This document shows positions 63,212-64,000 of a DNA stretch of 64,000 nt, piece by piece. Location of the stretch: contig NZ_CP159992.1 in the NCBI RefSeq assembly GCF_040702995.1, positions 506,501 through 570,500 on the forward strand, in the 5' to 3' direction. Under the pieces are notes generated by a model, which worked only from the letters and a program-made list of their open reading frames with translations, ran no database searches and was not told the DNA's origin. The translations under genes and the position numbers were made by a program. Numbering within the stretch: position 1 is the first letter of the stretch; each line of letters opens with the position of its first letter. Source of the DNA: Paenibacillus sp. AN1007 (GTDB lineage: Bacteria; Bacillota; Bacilli; Paenibacillales; Paenibacillaceae).

Positions 63212-63553
63212 ATGAGCAGAGAACAAAGCCTCATTCTGATGCTGGATGCCGCAGCCAAGATGCAGTGGAATATCGCGCTGATTCTGGAGGCCAAGGCCAT
63301 TGAGGCGGAGAAGGTACGGAACTGGACGCTGAATCATCTGAACGGGGACAGCTTTTTGACTCATAGCGATCAGGTGGGTGAACCGCTTAAAATGCATGAG
63401 CAGTTGGTGGAACTGTTGGAAGGGTTAACCCGGATGGAAACGGGACTGTGCAGCAACCTGAAGGCTGTGATGGTCCAGAATGACAGCGAAGATGGCGGCG
63501 GAATGGACGGGGGCATGTTTGGCGGCATGGATCTCGGGGATATGGGGAAATGA
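63212..63553 (+). CDS. Small helical protein B (113 residues), unknown family
   Basis: It begins MSREQSLILMLDAAAKMQWN, then IALILEAKAIEAEKVRN. The middle is helical; the end is Gly/Met/Asp-rich (EDGGGMDGGMFGGMDLGDMG), a flexible tail. The block AAAKMQWNIALILEAKAIEA aligns with the repeated helix of proteins A and C. GGCGGGTGATGAAAC lies before the ATG. The stop overlaps protein C by ATGA, so the genes are coupled. Confidence 0.6.
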   Translation: MSREQSLILMLDAAAKMQWNIALILEAKAIEAEKVRNWTLNHLNGDSFLTHSDQVGEPLKMHEQLVELLEGLTRMETGLCSNLKAVMVQNDSEDGGGMDGGMFGGMDLGDMGK

Positions 63554-63849
63554 GTCTGATGCAGCGTGAGCAGGAGGTTAAACTGGCGCTCATCGAATCC
63601 ATTGCACACAGCCAGCAGGCACTCGCCCGCATTCTGGACAGTGTTGCCAGTGTATCTTCTCATTCGGAAGTATCCGCCCGCAGTCTCGCTGAGAACATAC
63701 GTCTGCTCAGCCGTTATCAGGAAGAGATGTCTCGTATGGTCACGGGGATCAGGCTGACTCGAATTCGTTATGGGGAGCCGGGTCTGCCTTGGCTTAAAGA
63801 CCCCGGATGTGCGATCCGTGCCGCCGGGGACCTACAGGAGGAATGCTGA
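63550..63849 (+). CDS. Small helical protein C (99 residues), unknown family
   Basis: It begins MSLMQREQEVKLALIESIAH, then SQQALARILDSVASVSSHSE, and ends with a basic then Pro/Cys-containing stretch (TRIRYGEPGLPWLKDPGCAI). The first helix resembles that of protein A. A ribosome site GGAGG near 63838 serves the next gene, which starts two bases after this stop. Function unknown. Confidence 0.6.
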   Translation: MSLMQREQEVKLALIESIAHSQQALARILDSVASVSSHSEVSARSLAENIRLLSRYQEEMSRMVTGIRLTRIRYGEPGLPWLKDPGCAIRAAGDLQEEC

Positions 63850-63850
63850 T

Positions 63851-64000
63851 ATGTTAAAAAAGAAGTCTAGGCTGAAATCCAAACGTGCATTGGTAACACG
63901 CGGTGCCCGTCTGCGTAAAATCCGTAAGCTGCGTGCGCTGAAATCCAAACGTGTCGTTCATAAACGCACAGGTAAAGGGCGCAGCGCGTGGCTGAAAAAA
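63851..64000 (+). CDS. Start of a very basic protein (3' end outside window)
   Basis: 50 residues are visible and the frame is still open. It begins MLKKKSRLKSKRALVTRGAR and goes on LRKIRKLRALKSKRVVHKRT with GKGRSAWLKK; about 45 percent are Lys or Arg. GGAGG lies 6-8 nt before the ATG. Such N-termini occur on the glycosyltransferases at 24275, 25300, 28149 and 29433, so a similar enzyme may follow, but a small basic protein is equally possible. Confidence 0.6.
   Translation, partial: MLKKKSRLKSKRALVTRGARLRKIRKLRALKSKRVVHKRTGKGRSAWLKK

Overview
The window looks like a chromosomal piece of a Paenibacillus-type, spore-forming Bacillota. Strong AAGGAGG-like ribosome sites precede most genes and GC content is moderate. 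Typical families of that group are present: ecsAB, HisJ-type PHP phosphatase, YheC/YheD coat ATP-grasp, a YjcZ-type tiny membrane protein, thermolysin-family neutral protease, and TcyKLMN- and Ytn/Ytm-like sulfur genes. No rRNA, tRNA, CRISPR array, integrase or transposase was recognised. Assignments rest on remembered family motifs, not database searches.

Layout. 1-16.3 kb is mostly housekeeping: two metallophosphoesterases, a GNAT enzyme, HisJ, a LysR regulator, an orphan CheX, an SDR, a DEAD-box helicase, ecsAB, a lipoprotein, a 43-residue sporulation-type membrane protein, an aminotransferase, a divergent pair of PNPOx-like flavoprotein and MocR regulator, an AraC regulator and phosphatidylserine decarboxylase. 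16.3-31.1 kb looks like a spore- or cell-surface glycosylation region: a YheC/D protein, a 1367-residue protein of about 95 decapeptide repeats, a neutral protease, four family-2 glycosyltransferases, an RmlA-like nucleotidyltransferase and a GT-D-type glycosyltransferase. Several of these carry unusual Arg/Lys-rich N-termini. 31.4-41.5 kb is an organosulfur salvage cluster: redoxin, two LLM monooxygenases, FMN reductase, LysR regulator, M20 amidohydrolase and a peptide-type ABC importer that lacks ATPase genes.

41.8-52.9 kb is the main find: a complete opine-type metallophore locus in the order cntKLM-ABCDF-E, plus a second MFS exporter. It sits behind a sigma-A promoter and a Zur-type palindrome. 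A second, nearly identical palindrome at 53.0 kb precedes a zinc-sparing operon: CobW-type GTPase (frameshifted here), cysteine-poor ribosomal protein S14 and a DUF3024 protein. The two units read as one zinc-starvation response: make, export and recapture a zincophore, insert zinc, and swap zinc ribosomal proteins for zinc-free ones.

55-58.6 kb holds an intergenic repeat cluster, a HTH/periplasmic-binding-domain regulator and modAB (no modC). 59.6-62.7 kb is a TcyKLMN-like cystine/polar amino acid importer whose ATPase gene is frameshifted. The end (62.9-64.0 kb) is a unit of three small related helical proteins and the start of a very basic protein whose N-terminus resembles those of the glycosylation region.
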